Below, piece by piece: positions 1-7,934 of a DNA stretch of 64,000 bases. Made by a program: the position numbers and the translations under genes. The notes under the pieces were generated by a model that had not been told where the DNA came from, ran no database searches, and worked only from the letters and a program-made list of their open reading frames with translations. Numbering within the stretch: the first letter of the stretch is position 1; every line of letters starts with the position of its first letter. Origin of the DNA: Prevotella intermedia ATCC 25611 = DSM 20706 (GTDB lineage Bacteria > Bacteroidota > Bacteroidia > Bacteroidales > Bacteroidaceae); assembly GCF_001953955.1 (NCBI RefSeq), contig NZ_CP019301.1, forward strand, positions 62,001 to 126,000, in the 5' to 3' direction.

Positions 1-1
1 A

Positions 2-868
2 TTCGTATTCATCGGCTTTGGTATCCTCGGTGCGTTGTTCCCATTCCACACATGGTCGCCCGACGGTCATGCTTCAGCCCCTACAGCCGTTTCAATGCTC
101 CACGCAGGTGTATTGATGAAGTTGGGAGGCTACGGCTGTTTGCGCATTGCCATGTTCATTATGCCTGACGCGCTCGAGATGTGGGCACCCGTTTTCCTCG
201 TCCTCACAACGGTTTCTGTGGTTTACGGTGCGCTCTCTGCCTGTGTTCAGACCGACTTGAAGTACATTAACGCCTACTCTTCAGTTTCTCACTGTGGTAT
301 GGTGCTCTTCGCTTTGGTTATGACAACGCAGACCGCTATCACAGGTGCAATCCTCCAAATGCTTTCACACGGTTTGATGACTGCCTTGTTCTTCGCCTGC
401 ATCGGTATGATTTACCACCGCGCAGGAACACGCGACGTTCGCTATCTTGGCGGTTTGATGAAGGTAATACCATTCCTTGCCGTTTCTTATGTAGTGGCAG
501 GTTTGGCTAACCTCGGTTTGCCAGGCTTCTCGGGCTTCATTGCCGAAATGACCATCTTTGTTGGTTCGTTCGAGAACGGCGGCACTTTCCACCGCGTTTG
601 TACACTCGTTGCCTGCACGTCAATCGTTGTTACCGCAGTCTACATTCTGCGCGTGGTGGGCAAGATTCTGTTCCAGACCATTCCTAACCAGAAGTTCAAC
701 GAGCTTCACGATGCCACTTGGGACGAGCGTTTTGCCGTTGCAGGACTCATCTTCTGCGTTGCAGGACTCGGACTTTTCCCTCTGTTCTTCGAGGATATGA
801 TTATCGATGCTGTCGGTCCAATCTTCGACCACATCATCGCATACGTTCCAAATTTAGGTAATCTTTAA
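2..868 (+). CDS. nuoM: NADH-quinone oxidoreductase subunit M, 3' part
   Basis: This is the C-terminal part of NuoM, one of the three antiporter-like proton-pumping membrane subunits of complex I. The reading frame is open from the window edge, so the start lies upstream. Visible family features are the conserved FPFHTWSPDGHASAPT stretch near residue 12 of the fragment, the LKYINAYSSVSHCGM helix, and several hydrophobic membrane segments up to the stop. In place of the usual LPDAH, the histidine-bearing loop here reads SPDGH. It is followed after 15 nt by nuoN in the same direction, the normal order at the end of a nuo operon. The protein sits in the inner membrane. The identification is secure; only the missing 5' end limits the entry. 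Confidence 0.95.
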   Translation, partial: FVFIGFGILGALFPFHTWSPDGHASAPTAVSMLHAGVLMKLGGYGCLRIAMFIMPDALEMWAPVFLVLTTVSVVYGALSACVQTDLKYINAYSSVSHCGMVLFALVMTTQTAITGAILQMLSHGLMTALFFACIGMIYHRAGTRDVRYLGGLMKVIPFLAVSYVVAGLANLGLPGFSGFIAEMTIFVGSFENGGTFHRVCTLVACTSIVVTAVYILRVVGKILFQTIPNQKFNELHDATWDERFAVAGLIFCVAGLGLFPLFFEDMIIDAVGPIFDHIIAYVPNLGNL

Positions 869-883
869 TAAAGTAGCAAAAAA

Positions 884-2323
884 ATGAATTATACTGATTT
901 CTTTAAAATGATTCCAGAGGCAAGTCTTGTTGCCGTTCTGATAATCCTTTTCGTTGCTGACTTTATTTCAGCAAAGACCGAAGAACGCAAGTGGTTCAAC
1001 CCCTTGGCTTGTGCGCTCCTGCTTGCAAACACCATCGTTTGCCTGCTCCCGATGCAGCCCGAAGAAGCCTTTGGCGGTATGTACATTACTTCGGCTGCGG
1101 TAAATGTCATGAAAGCAATCCTCGCTTTCGGTACATTCATCGTGGTGCTGCAAAGCCGCGTGTGGGCAGGAAAGAGCGGTAAAGAGGGCGAATTCTATAT
1201 GCTTGTCGTTTCAACCCTGCTGGGTATGAACACAATGATGAGCGCAGGAAACTTCCTCATGTTCTTCCTTGGTTTGGAAATGGCATCTGTGCCGATGGCG
1301 TGCGTGGTGGCTTTCGACGCCTATCGCAACAATTCTGCCGAAGCAGCAGCCAAGTTCATACTCACCGCAACCTTCTCAAGCGGTGTAATGCTCTATGGTA
1401 TCAGCTTCATTTATGCAGCTTACGGCACAATGTACTTCAACGATATTGCTGCCAACATACAGGCTACACCACTCACCATCATGGGCTTGGTGTTCTTCTT
1501 CAGCGGTCTTGGCTTCAAGATTTCGCTCGTTCCGTTCCACTTCTGGACAGCCGACACCTACCAAGGTGCGCCTACCACTGTTACGGGCTACCTCAGCGTA
1601 ATCTCTAAAGGTGCTGCCGCTTTCACCCTGTTGAGCATTCTGTTCCACGTCTTCGGCAGTATGATAGCTTACTGGCACGTACTTATGATGATTGTCATTG
1701 CACTTTCCATCACCATTGCCAACCTCTTCGCTATCCGCCAAGGCGAATTGAAACGCTTCATGGCGTTCAGTTCCATCTCGCAGGCAGGCTACATCATGCT
1801 TGCTGCATTGGGCAACAATTGGGACGCATCAATAGCATCGCTAAGCTACTACGTACTTATCTACGTGGTTGCCAATATGGCTGTGTTCACCATCATCTCG
1901 GTTGTAGAACAGAACAATGGCGGCAAGACCGACATTTCAGACTACAATGGTTTCTACAAAACCAACCCACGTTTGAGTTTCCTTATGACCATTGCCATGT
2001 TCTCGCTCGGTGGTATCCCTCCGTTTGCAGGTATGTTCTCTAAATTCTTCGTCTTCATGTCGGGCGTTAAGGGAGCAGACATCACCACAACCGAAGGTGC
2101 TTGGATTTACGGCATACTGTTCATTGCGCTGATAAACACAGTCGTTTCGCTTTACTACTACCTCAAGATAGTAAAGGCAATGTACATTACACGTTGCGAC
2201 ACTCCTATGCCAACCTTCAAGAGCGACACCAACACCAAGTTTGCCCTTGCTGTTTGCACAACGGGCATCGTACTTTTCGGTGTCTTCAGCTGTGTTTACG
2301 AATGGATTGCAGCAGCTATCTAA
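884..2323 (+). CDS. nuoN: NADH-quinone oxidoreductase subunit N
   Basis: NuoN is a 479-residue, many-times membrane-spanning, proton-pumping subunit of complex I. The family is shown by the length, the repeated hydrophobic helices, the conserved KISLVPFHFWTADTYQGAPT stretch around residues 212-231 and the LKRFMAFSSISQAGY helix around residue 290. It is the last gene of the nuo run: it follows nuoM by 15 nt and a strong intrinsic terminator lies just after its stop. Co-transcription with nuoM is therefore likely. The start ATG at 884 is preceded by an A-rich stretch and no clear Shine-Dalgarno, which is usual in Bacteroidetes. Confidence 0.96.
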   Translation: MNYTDFFKMIPEASLVAVLIILFVADFISAKTEERKWFNPLACALLLANTIVCLLPMQPEEAFGGMYITSAAVNVMKAILAFGTFIVVLQSRVWAGKSGKEGEFYMLVVSTLLGMNTMMSAGNFLMFFLGLEMASVPMACVVAFDAYRNNSAEAAAKFILTATFSSGVMLYGISFIYAAYGTMYFNDIAANIQATPLTIMGLVFFFSGLGFKISLVPFHFWTADTYQGAPTTVTGYLSVISKGAAAFTLLSILFHVFGSMIAYWHVLMMIVIALSITIANLFAIRQGELKRFMAFSSISQAGYIMLAALGNNWDASIASLSYYVLIYVVANMAVFTIISVVEQNNGGKTDISDYNGFYKTNPRLSFLMTIAMFSLGGIPPFAGMFSKFFVFMSGVKGADITTTEGAWIYGILFIALINTVVSLYYYLKIVKAMYITRCDTPMPTFKSDTNTKFALAVCTTGIVLFGVFSCVYEWIAAAI

Positions 2324-2351
2324 GCAAGCAAAGATACACTTCAAATAATAA

Positions 2352-2394
2352 GAAAACGCCTAAAGGACCCCTTCCTTTGGGCGTTTTCTTTTTC
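2352..2394 (+). terminator. Intrinsic terminator of the nuo operon
   Basis: A GC-containing inverted repeat (GAAAACGCC at 2352-2360 pairs with GGCGTTTTC at 2380-2388, extended by AAAGG/CCTTT) is followed by a T-rich run. It lies 29 nt after the nuoN stop. Confidence 0.9.
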
Positions 2395-2505
2395 TAAAAC
2401 CAAAAATCTAAAAACTTCCTATAACACCTAGTTTCCCTAGAATATCTAAAAAAGCCTATCCCCTTACCATTATAATATTCCACCCAAAAACACGTTATCA
2501 AGAAT

Positions 2506-3093
2506 ATGAAGCAACTTCTACTTTTATCCTTGCTGCTGCTCTGCACCCACGCACTGGCGCAAAGCCCCACAACAGCCGAACGCCAGCACCTTACCTTCTG
2601 CGGCATTTCCCTCAACAACACCGCTGCAGCCTTTGCCGACTCGCTCGTTGCAAAAGGTTTCAAGTCCGAAACCGCCCCACTCCGCCTGCCCATCAATAAA
2701 GCCAACACTACCTTTCGCGGACACTTCGAGAACATTCCGTGCATCGTTGAAGTAGGACAAAACCATACCGGAAAGGTAGACACCCTACGCATATACCTCT
2801 TAAATGTAAACAATCCGCTGCGAAGCTACAAAATCCTGACCAACTTCTACCGTTCCCGTTACGGTGCGCCCATCTTTGAAAACTACTACGACACGCACCT
2901 CTTGCCACGAGAAGCCCAGCAGCAGTTGGCTGCCGACCCTTTCATCACCACCTTCTCCGTAGACGGAGGCATCGTCCAGTTTTCCCTGAAATACGATGCC
3001 CAACTCTACAACTACATTTACAGCCTCCTCTTTATCGACACCGAAAACGCCCTACCCATACTCTCCAACGACGACAGCGTAATAGAATGGTAA
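2506..3093 (+). CDS. Secreted hypothetical protein
   Basis: A 195-residue protein with an obvious signal peptide (MKQLLLLSLLLLCTHALAQS), so it is exported to the periplasm or beyond. The mature part has alternating polar/hydrophobic beta-like segments and no catalytic motif I recognise. It does not have a lipobox cysteine at the cleavage site. It stands alone between the nuo terminator and the convergent regulator gene, so the context does not suggest a role. I do not recognise a named family and assign no function. Confidence 0.8.
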   Translation: MKQLLLLSLLLLCTHALAQSPTTAERQHLTFCGISLNNTAAAFADSLVAKGFKSETAPLRLPINKANTTFRGHFENIPCIVEVGQNHTGKVDTLRIYLLNVNNPLRSYKILTNFYRSRYGAPIFENYYDTHLLPREAQQQLAADPFITTFSVDGGIVQFSLKYDAQLYNYIYSLLFIDTENALPILSNDDSVIEW

Positions 3094-3126
3094 ACCCACA
3101 ACTCATTGATTTGGCGATAAAAACAG

Positions 3127-3252
3127 AATCATCACATTCCTAAAACAAAGCATACACAAAAACAACAACAAACAATTAAACGTAAGGGCGCGATTCATCA
3201 CGCTCTTAAAACAAAACACGCACAAGAACAACAATGAACAATTAGCCGTAAG
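3127..3252. repeat. Imperfect 60-bp tandem duplication overlapping a degraded family B repeat
   Basis: Positions 3127-3186 and 3193-3252 are about 80% alike, sharing ATCATCAC, TTAAAACAAA, ACAACAA and CAATTA blocks, with a 6-nt spacer. The second unit lies inside a weak version of the GTAGGGGCGTGAT…CACGCCCC repeat (family B, 3182-3275). Confidence 0.7.
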
Positions 3253-3323
3253 AAACTGAATAAACCACGCCCCCACCACTTCTTGCTATCCACCAATTCA
3301 TAGCTAACAAACAGTACAACAAC

Positions 3324-3509
3324 TGTAAATATTTTTCACAAACCTATCTGCGACATAACCTCCTCACCACCAACGCCTTGCAAAACCTATTGTTTTGCAT
3401 TCCAAAAGCGGCTGTTTTGCACGGTAAAAGCGTAGGTTTTGCCATGCAAAACAGCCGCTTTCGCAACGCCAAACCAAAATTATAGTTTTTCTTACGAATT
3501 ATCTTTACA
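3324..3509 (+). repeat. Family A 186-bp intergenic repeat, copy 1
   Basis: This copy runs TGTAAATATTTTTCAC … ATCTTTACA, the reverse of most copies. The core carries AAAAGCGGCTGTTTTGC and AAAAGCGTAGGTTTTGC modules. Read from the TGTAAAGAT end its arm slots are GGCTG, CTACG, AGCCG. It lies between convergent genes, 84 bp from the end of the regulator gene. The stretch 3253-3323 just before it shows nothing else. Confidence 0.93.
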
Positions 3510-3592
3510 AAATAAGGGTGCTTTTCGGCTCTCAACGGAGCGGTTTTCGGGTTTTAATGAATAGGATTACACGCTTACTGCAACATACGGCA

Positions 3593-5203
3593 TTAGCCTA
3601 TCTTCTTTACTGCATTCTCGAACCCATCGTGGTCGATGGAACGAGCTTTCAGCTTCGAGCGATAAGTGTAAACGGTGGTAAGGCTCGCACGCAGAATGGA
3701 AGAGATGCGCGCATTGTCGGTAATGCCAAGGCGTATGAGGGCGAGAATGCGCAGCTCGGTGGTGAGCCGCTCGTCGCCTTTCGGCTCTATCTGTCCGTCG
3801 GGACGCAGCAACTGGTTCACTTCCGTTACGAAATTGGGGTATATATTCAAGAAAGCCGTGTCGAAATTGATATAATAATGGCGTGTGGCGGTCTGAATAA
3901 AATCGCTGTTTTTCAGCTCTGTATAAAGTTCTTCCATTCGCTTCTCGCGCGCCAGACGGTTGTAGAGCTTGCGCCGCTCGTCTACTCGGTCGATAAATTT
4001 CGATACCAACTCGAGGAAACGGGCTATGTATTCCTCTTTTATACTGTTGGTTTCACTTATCTGCGCATTCACCTTGCTAAGGTTTTCCACAGCTTCGTTC
4101 AGCTGATGGTTCATCACCACCACCCGTTTGTTCATTTTTCGGTAGCGTTTCAAGAGCTTCAAGATGAACAGAATAGCCACCAAAAGGGCTATTGCCACAA
4201 GGCTCACCACTGCCAGAAGTATGGTAATGCGCCTGCTTTGTGCACGTTTCTGCACCAAATAGACCGACAGAATGCGGGGCAGAATGCGCGAATTTTGACT
4301 GTTGCGCAAATGTGTGCCGTAGAAATTGGCATCTTCTATCGAAATATTCAGATACTTGTAAGCCCGCTCCACATCGCCTTTCTCGAACAAAAGCGTAGCC
4401 AAGAGGCGCAAGGAGTTGTTCTCCTTCACCGACGAGCGTATGTCTGACATCGCACTTTCGATAAGATAGAAATACTGCTTGTCGGTGTTGCCCAGCTTAC
4501 CGTACAGTCTTGCCAACTCGCTGGTTATCATTGCATACTCGTGTTCGTGCCTCTGCCACTTCTGCAGGTATTCTTTCAGCATCGCAATGGCTTCGTCGGT
4601 GTTGCCCTGCTCGCTCAAATCGTTTGCCTTCACCATGATATAGGTGCGCGTATCTTTGTACGGACTTTTCAAAATCAGCCCACTGTAATAGTCCGCCTGC
4701 TTGTCGTAATACTTATGCATCTGCGTTCCTGCGGTGAATTCAGACATAAACATCATCAGCAAAAACCACTCTTTATAATAATCCTGACGAAGACGGTCGT
4801 CTAAAACCGCCGTACTCAGAGTGTCCAAGAGTTCTCTCGACTCCAAGAAAAGTGCAGCCAGCGTGTACACATGCACTTTCTTGAGCTGCGCTTCCACAAT
4901 CCACTTCGGGTCGCCCACACGCTTTGCATACATAATGGTACGGTTGGCGTAGACCAATGCCGAGTCGAAACGGAACGCCTCGTACTCGTCGTAAAGCTGC
5001 ATACATATCTTATAGCGTTGCTTGTCGGTTAGATAAGGTGTCGAAAGGCGTTGTCGTATGTCGTTAATCTGCGATAACTTCTTGTCGGTTATCGCCTTAC
5101 GCTGTCCTATAAGATGGTCCAGCTCATCGTATTCGTTGGCTGCCATTCCCATCGAACAGTGCAACACTGCAAGAAGAAACAGCAAAAACAGCTTGCGCAT
5201 CAT
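3593..5203 (-). CDS. Membrane-anchored DUF6377-type transcriptional regulator
   Basis: A protein of about 536 residues, if started at the second Met cluster (MMRKLFLL) where a signal peptide begins; an in-frame start at 5236 would add 11 polar residues. The order is signal peptide, a helical TPR-like region (about 30-320), one membrane helix (about 325-350, ILLAVVSLVAIALLVAILFIL), a coiled-coil linker, and a C-terminal helical domain ending in a helix-turn-helix-like segment (LALIRLGITDNARISSILR, TTVYTYRSKLKAR). This is the architecture of Bacteroidetes DUF6377 regulators, which are thought to sense an extracytoplasmic cue and bind DNA on the cytoplasmic side. It has its own good promoter (5262-5292). 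Its target is unknown; nothing next to it is an obvious partner. Confidence 0.85.
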   Translation of the reverse strand: MMRKLFLLFLLAVLHCSMGMAANEYDELDHLIGQRKAITDKKLSQINDIRQRLSTPYLTDKQRYKICMQLYDEYEAFRFDSALVYANRTIMYAKRVGDPKWIVEAQLKKVHVYTLAALFLESRELLDTLSTAVLDDRLRQDYYKEWFLLMMFMSEFTAGTQMHKYYDKQADYYSGLILKSPYKDTRTYIMVKANDLSEQGNTDEAIAMLKEYLQKWQRHEHEYAMITSELARLYGKLGNTDKQYFYLIESAMSDIRSSVKENNSLRLLATLLFEKGDVERAYKYLNISIEDANFYGTHLRNSQNSRILPRILSVYLVQKRAQSRRITILLAVVSLVAIALLVAILFILKLLKRYRKMNKRVVVMNHQLNEAVENLSKVNAQISETNSIKEEYIARFLELVSKFIDRVDERRKLYNRLAREKRMEELYTELKNSDFIQTATRHYYINFDTAFLNIYPNFVTEVNQLLRPDGQIEPKGDERLTTELRILALIRLGITDNARISSILRASLTTVYTYRSKLKARSIDHDGFENAVKKIG

Positions 5204-5261
5204 TGTTTTGAATCTTTGGTTTTTCCTCTTCCACATTATATATTAAGGTGGTTCAGCCTTA

Positions 5262-5292
5262 CAAAAATAGATAAAAATATTGAAAAACCAAA
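5262..5292 (-). promoter_or_regulatory. Bacteroidetes-type promoter of the DUF6377 regulator
   Basis: On the minus strand a TTTG box (CAAA at 5289-5292 on the plus strand) is 19 nt upstream of TATTTTTG (5262-5269), matching TTTG-N19-TAnnTTTG. It lies just after the terminator of the upstream small RNA unit, so the regulator is transcribed separately. Confidence 0.75.
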
Positions 5293-5301
5293 ATTAAGGC
5301 A

Positions 5302-5485
5302 CAAAAAAAGTGCGCCATAACCTCTCGTCTTGGTGCACTTTGCGTTTAGCTAATTGTTGATTGAGAATTGATTCACCTATAATCTACAAATAGGTTCTAC
5401 AATTTAACATTACCTAAAATCACCTTTTTACCATTTTAAACGCTACATTTTACCATTGCCTCACGGCAGTCTTTTCGTTAAATCT
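5302..5485 (-). ncRNA. Candidate small RNA, about 180 nt
   Basis: A self-contained minus-strand transcription unit. A promoter -7 box TATCTTTG (5490-5497) lies upstream, and a terminator hairpin (5308-5317 with 5332-5341, a 10-bp stem with one G-U pair) followed by seven T lies downstream. The next gene has its own promoter beyond the terminator. No reading frame longer than about 10 codons starts inside it. A small hairpin, TGCC-GTGA-GGCA, with a GNRA-type loop lies near the 5' end. I do not recognise it as 6S, SRP or tmRNA. Alternatively it could be an attenuated leader of the regulator gene. Confidence 0.5.
5308..5341 (-). terminator. Terminator of the candidate small RNA
   Basis: Stem AAAGTGCGCC / GGTGCACTTT with a 14-nt loop. 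On the minus strand it is followed by a run of seven T. Confidence 0.75.
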
Positions 5486-5489
5486 GATA

Positions 5490-5520
5490 CAAAGATACTC
5501 AATAAAATCGTTGTTGCAAT
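5490..5520 (-). promoter_or_regulatory. Promoter of the candidate small RNA
   Basis: TATCTTTG (5490-5497) matches TAnnTTTG exactly. The upstream box 19 nt away is ATTG instead of TTTG. Confidence 0.55.
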
Positions 5521-5851
5521 GCCTTACAAATATAAATCTAAGTTTATCTAAAAGGTATAAAATAGCTATCTACTTGATTATCTTATAATTAAACATTTTA
5601 AAACCCCTACTTAAAATTATAAAAATCTAAATATCTTCCTAATATATCAAAGTTAAAAGGGAACAAAAACGGGTATAATGAAACAGAAATAACAGAAAAA
5701 GACAATAACGCATAAAGCAGACAAGAACAATATTTGCACTTACAAGAAATAAAAAAGTAGGAGCACTGCAGCTGCACCGTGAAGGGCAAGAACAGCATAC
5801 GTTTGTATGCCATAAAAACTATTCTGCTGAATGCAACAACCGCATTGATTT
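5521..5851. other. AT-rich non-coding stretch
   Basis: Very AT-rich. The short open frames here have no signal, domain or plausible start context. I see no RNA structure or promoter that convinces me. Confidence 0.6.
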
Positions 5852-6037
5852 TGTAAAGATAATTCTGTTAAAAAGCGGTAGTTGCGTTTTGGCGTTGCGA
5901 AAGCGTAGGTTTTGCGATGCAAAAGAGCCGCTTTTACCGTGCAAAACCTACGCTTTTGGAACGCAAAACAACAGCTTTTACATTACGTTGATAGTGAGCG
6001 AGTTACACAAAAGCCACGCTTGCGAAAAATATTTACA
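5852..6037 (-). repeat. Family A 186-bp intergenic repeat, copy 2
   Basis: Runs TGTAAAGATAATTC … AATATTTACA. The arm slots are GTAGG, GAGCCGC (one base off the usual AGCCGC arm) and CTACGC. The usual AACAATAGGTTTT segment is changed to AACAACAGCTTTT. It lies between the small RNA unit and the 3' end of the ABC operon. Confidence 0.92.
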
Positions 6038-6175
6038 TACTTTTTGGGTGTCAGAAGCATAATTATTGCCGAGCGACAGAGAACGAAAGGGCGTGCAGCC
6101 GAAGCGATGCAGAGGTTCGCTTACGTGGGTAAAATGAACACCCTGCATAGGGTTCGGCTTGCCAAGTTGCGTGTA

Positions 6176-7909
6176 TTACAGGCTGTTGCCCCTTTCCTGT
6201 TGCAGACGAACCATGCGGGCGAACTCGCCGTTGCGAGCCAACAGCTCGTCGGGCGTGCCCTGTTCGCTCACCGTACCGCCGCTAAGCACCACGATGTGGT
6301 CGGCATTGCGGACGGTGCGCATACGGTGGGCGATGATGATGACGGTTTTGTTGCGCACCAGTTCGGAGATGCCCGCTTGTATTTTCGTCTCGTTCTCGGC
6401 GTCAAGGCTTGCGGTGGCTTCGTCGAGAAGTATGATTGGGGCATTCTTCAGCAGGGCGCGGGCAATGGAAATGCGCTGCCGCTCGCCACCCGAAAGGGTT
6501 TCGCCGTTTTCGCCGATAACGGTATCGTAACCTTGCGGCATTCGACTGATGAAGTCGTCGCACTGCGCCAGTCGGGCAACGTGGCGCACTTCCTCGTCGG
6601 TAGCGTTGCGCTTGCCGATTCGGATATTGTCGGCAATAGAGGCATTGAACAGCAATACGTCTTGAAAAACAATGGAATAATGTTTCAGCAGAGTTTCGGG
6701 GTCAATCTTCGAGATGTTGTTTCCACCCACAAGAATTTGTCCTTCGGCAATGTCCCAAAAGCGTGCGGCGAGCTTGGCAGTAGTACTTTTGCCCCCACCC
6801 GACGGTCCCACGAGGGCGGTAACGGTGCCTTGGCGTGCCGTGAACGAGACATTGTGCAGCACTTGCTTCTCGGTTTCGTAGGCAAAACTTACGTTGCGGA
6901 ACTCGATGTCGTAGTTTTCGAGTTGTACGGCTGCACTTCCCTCCTGCGTGGGCATACCTTCTATTTCCTTCATACGGTTGATGCGCACATCGAGAAAGGA
7001 GAGAAGGGCAAGGTAGTTGCACACTTCGATAATGGGATTGTAGACCATTGCCGATGCCAAGAGGTAAGCCAAGTAGGTGAATACCGACACTTCGCCCTGC
7101 TGCAACAGCCACGCTCCCACCAATATAACGGTGGGCATGCCGAGTTTGAGCAGCATTCCGGCGAGGTTGAGGAAGACTCCTGCCACGAGTTCGCCACGCA
7201 CCAGCTCGTGTTCGTAGCCCTTCAGCCGCTTGTCGAAGCTGCGGCAGTATGCCTGTTCGCCACTGTACGACCTTATTTCCTGCATACATTCCAGCCCTTC
7301 CTGTATCTGTTCGGTTACGCCACGCTTCACTTTATAGTGCTGAACGAAGGCTTTGTGGAGCTGACGGCGCGACAGCAACAGTACGGTTACGGCGAGCGGA
7401 ACAACCCAAAAGAGGGCTAAAGCCAGGTGCCAGTTGTAGGAGAACATGCCCACGCCGATGATGACGACGCTCAGAGCCGACGCAAACAGCTGGGGAACAG
7501 CGTGCGAGAAGGTTTGCTCGAGCATCGTGCAGTCTTCCATCACGGTAGAGGTGAGGTCGGAAAGGTTGCGTTCGCCGAAGAAAGCGAGGGGCAGTCGGCG
7601 CAGTTTTTCCGCCACTCCGATGCGGCGTTGCGCACTCTCGTTGTAGACGGTGGTGTAGGTGCTGTCGTACTGTCGGAGGGCTATGAAGAACATAAACACT
7701 GCCAAGAGCACTGCCACAAGCACATAGAACCACAGCGTGTGCGGCTCGGTGGAGGTCTTGGCGTCGATGTGTTCCATGAGGAAGAAGAACAAATAGGTGG
7801 GCGGCAGCATCAATGCGAGGTTCATCAATGTAGAGAAGGCGATGCCTTTCCGCAAGTCTTTCGCTCCTTTTTCGGTGAGGGCGAACCGTTGTTGAAGATA
7901 TTTTATCAT
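6176..7909 (-). CDS. ABC exporter, fused permease/ATPase, second half of a pair
   Basis: A 577-residue half-transporter: six-helix membrane domain (about 20-310) followed by a complete ATPase domain with Walker A GPSGGGKS (368-375), signature LSGGERQR, Walker B IILLDEATA and the switch histidine (IIAHR). It is 24 nt downstream of a second half-transporter in the same direction, so the two probably form a heterodimeric exporter in the inner membrane. The tetR gene upstream suggests induction by the exported compound. The pairing is reminiscent of YbtP/YbtQ- or IrtA/IrtB-like transporters, but the substrate cannot be read from the sequence. Both ATPase sites look intact. Confidence 0.92.
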   Translation of the reverse strand: MIKYLQQRFALTEKGAKDLRKGIAFSTLMNLALMLPPTYLFFFLMEHIDAKTSTEPHTLWFYVLVAVLLAVFMFFIALRQYDSTYTTVYNESAQRRIGVAEKLRRLPLAFFGERNLSDLTSTVMEDCTMLEQTFSHAVPQLFASALSVVIIGVGMFSYNWHLALALFWVVPLAVTVLLLSRRQLHKAFVQHYKVKRGVTEQIQEGLECMQEIRSYSGEQAYCRSFDKRLKGYEHELVRGELVAGVFLNLAGMLLKLGMPTVILVGAWLLQQGEVSVFTYLAYLLASAMVYNPIIEVCNYLALLSFLDVRINRMKEIEGMPTQEGSAAVQLENYDIEFRNVSFAYETEKQVLHNVSFTARQGTVTALVGPSGGGKSTTAKLAARFWDIAEGQILVGGNNISKIDPETLLKHYSIVFQDVLLFNASIADNIRIGKRNATDEEVRHVARLAQCDDFISRMPQGYDTVIGENGETLSGGERQRISIARALLKNAPIILLDEATASLDAENETKIQAGISELVRNKTVIIIAHRMRTVRNADHIVVLSGGTVSEQGTPDELLARNGEFARMVRLQQERGNSL

Positions 7910-7934
7910 TGTCTTGTGTCCTTTCTGTTTAGGT

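Noticed and set aside
365..592. Minus-strand frames inside nuoM and nuoN
   Set aside because: Antisense shadows of conserved membrane-protein genes.
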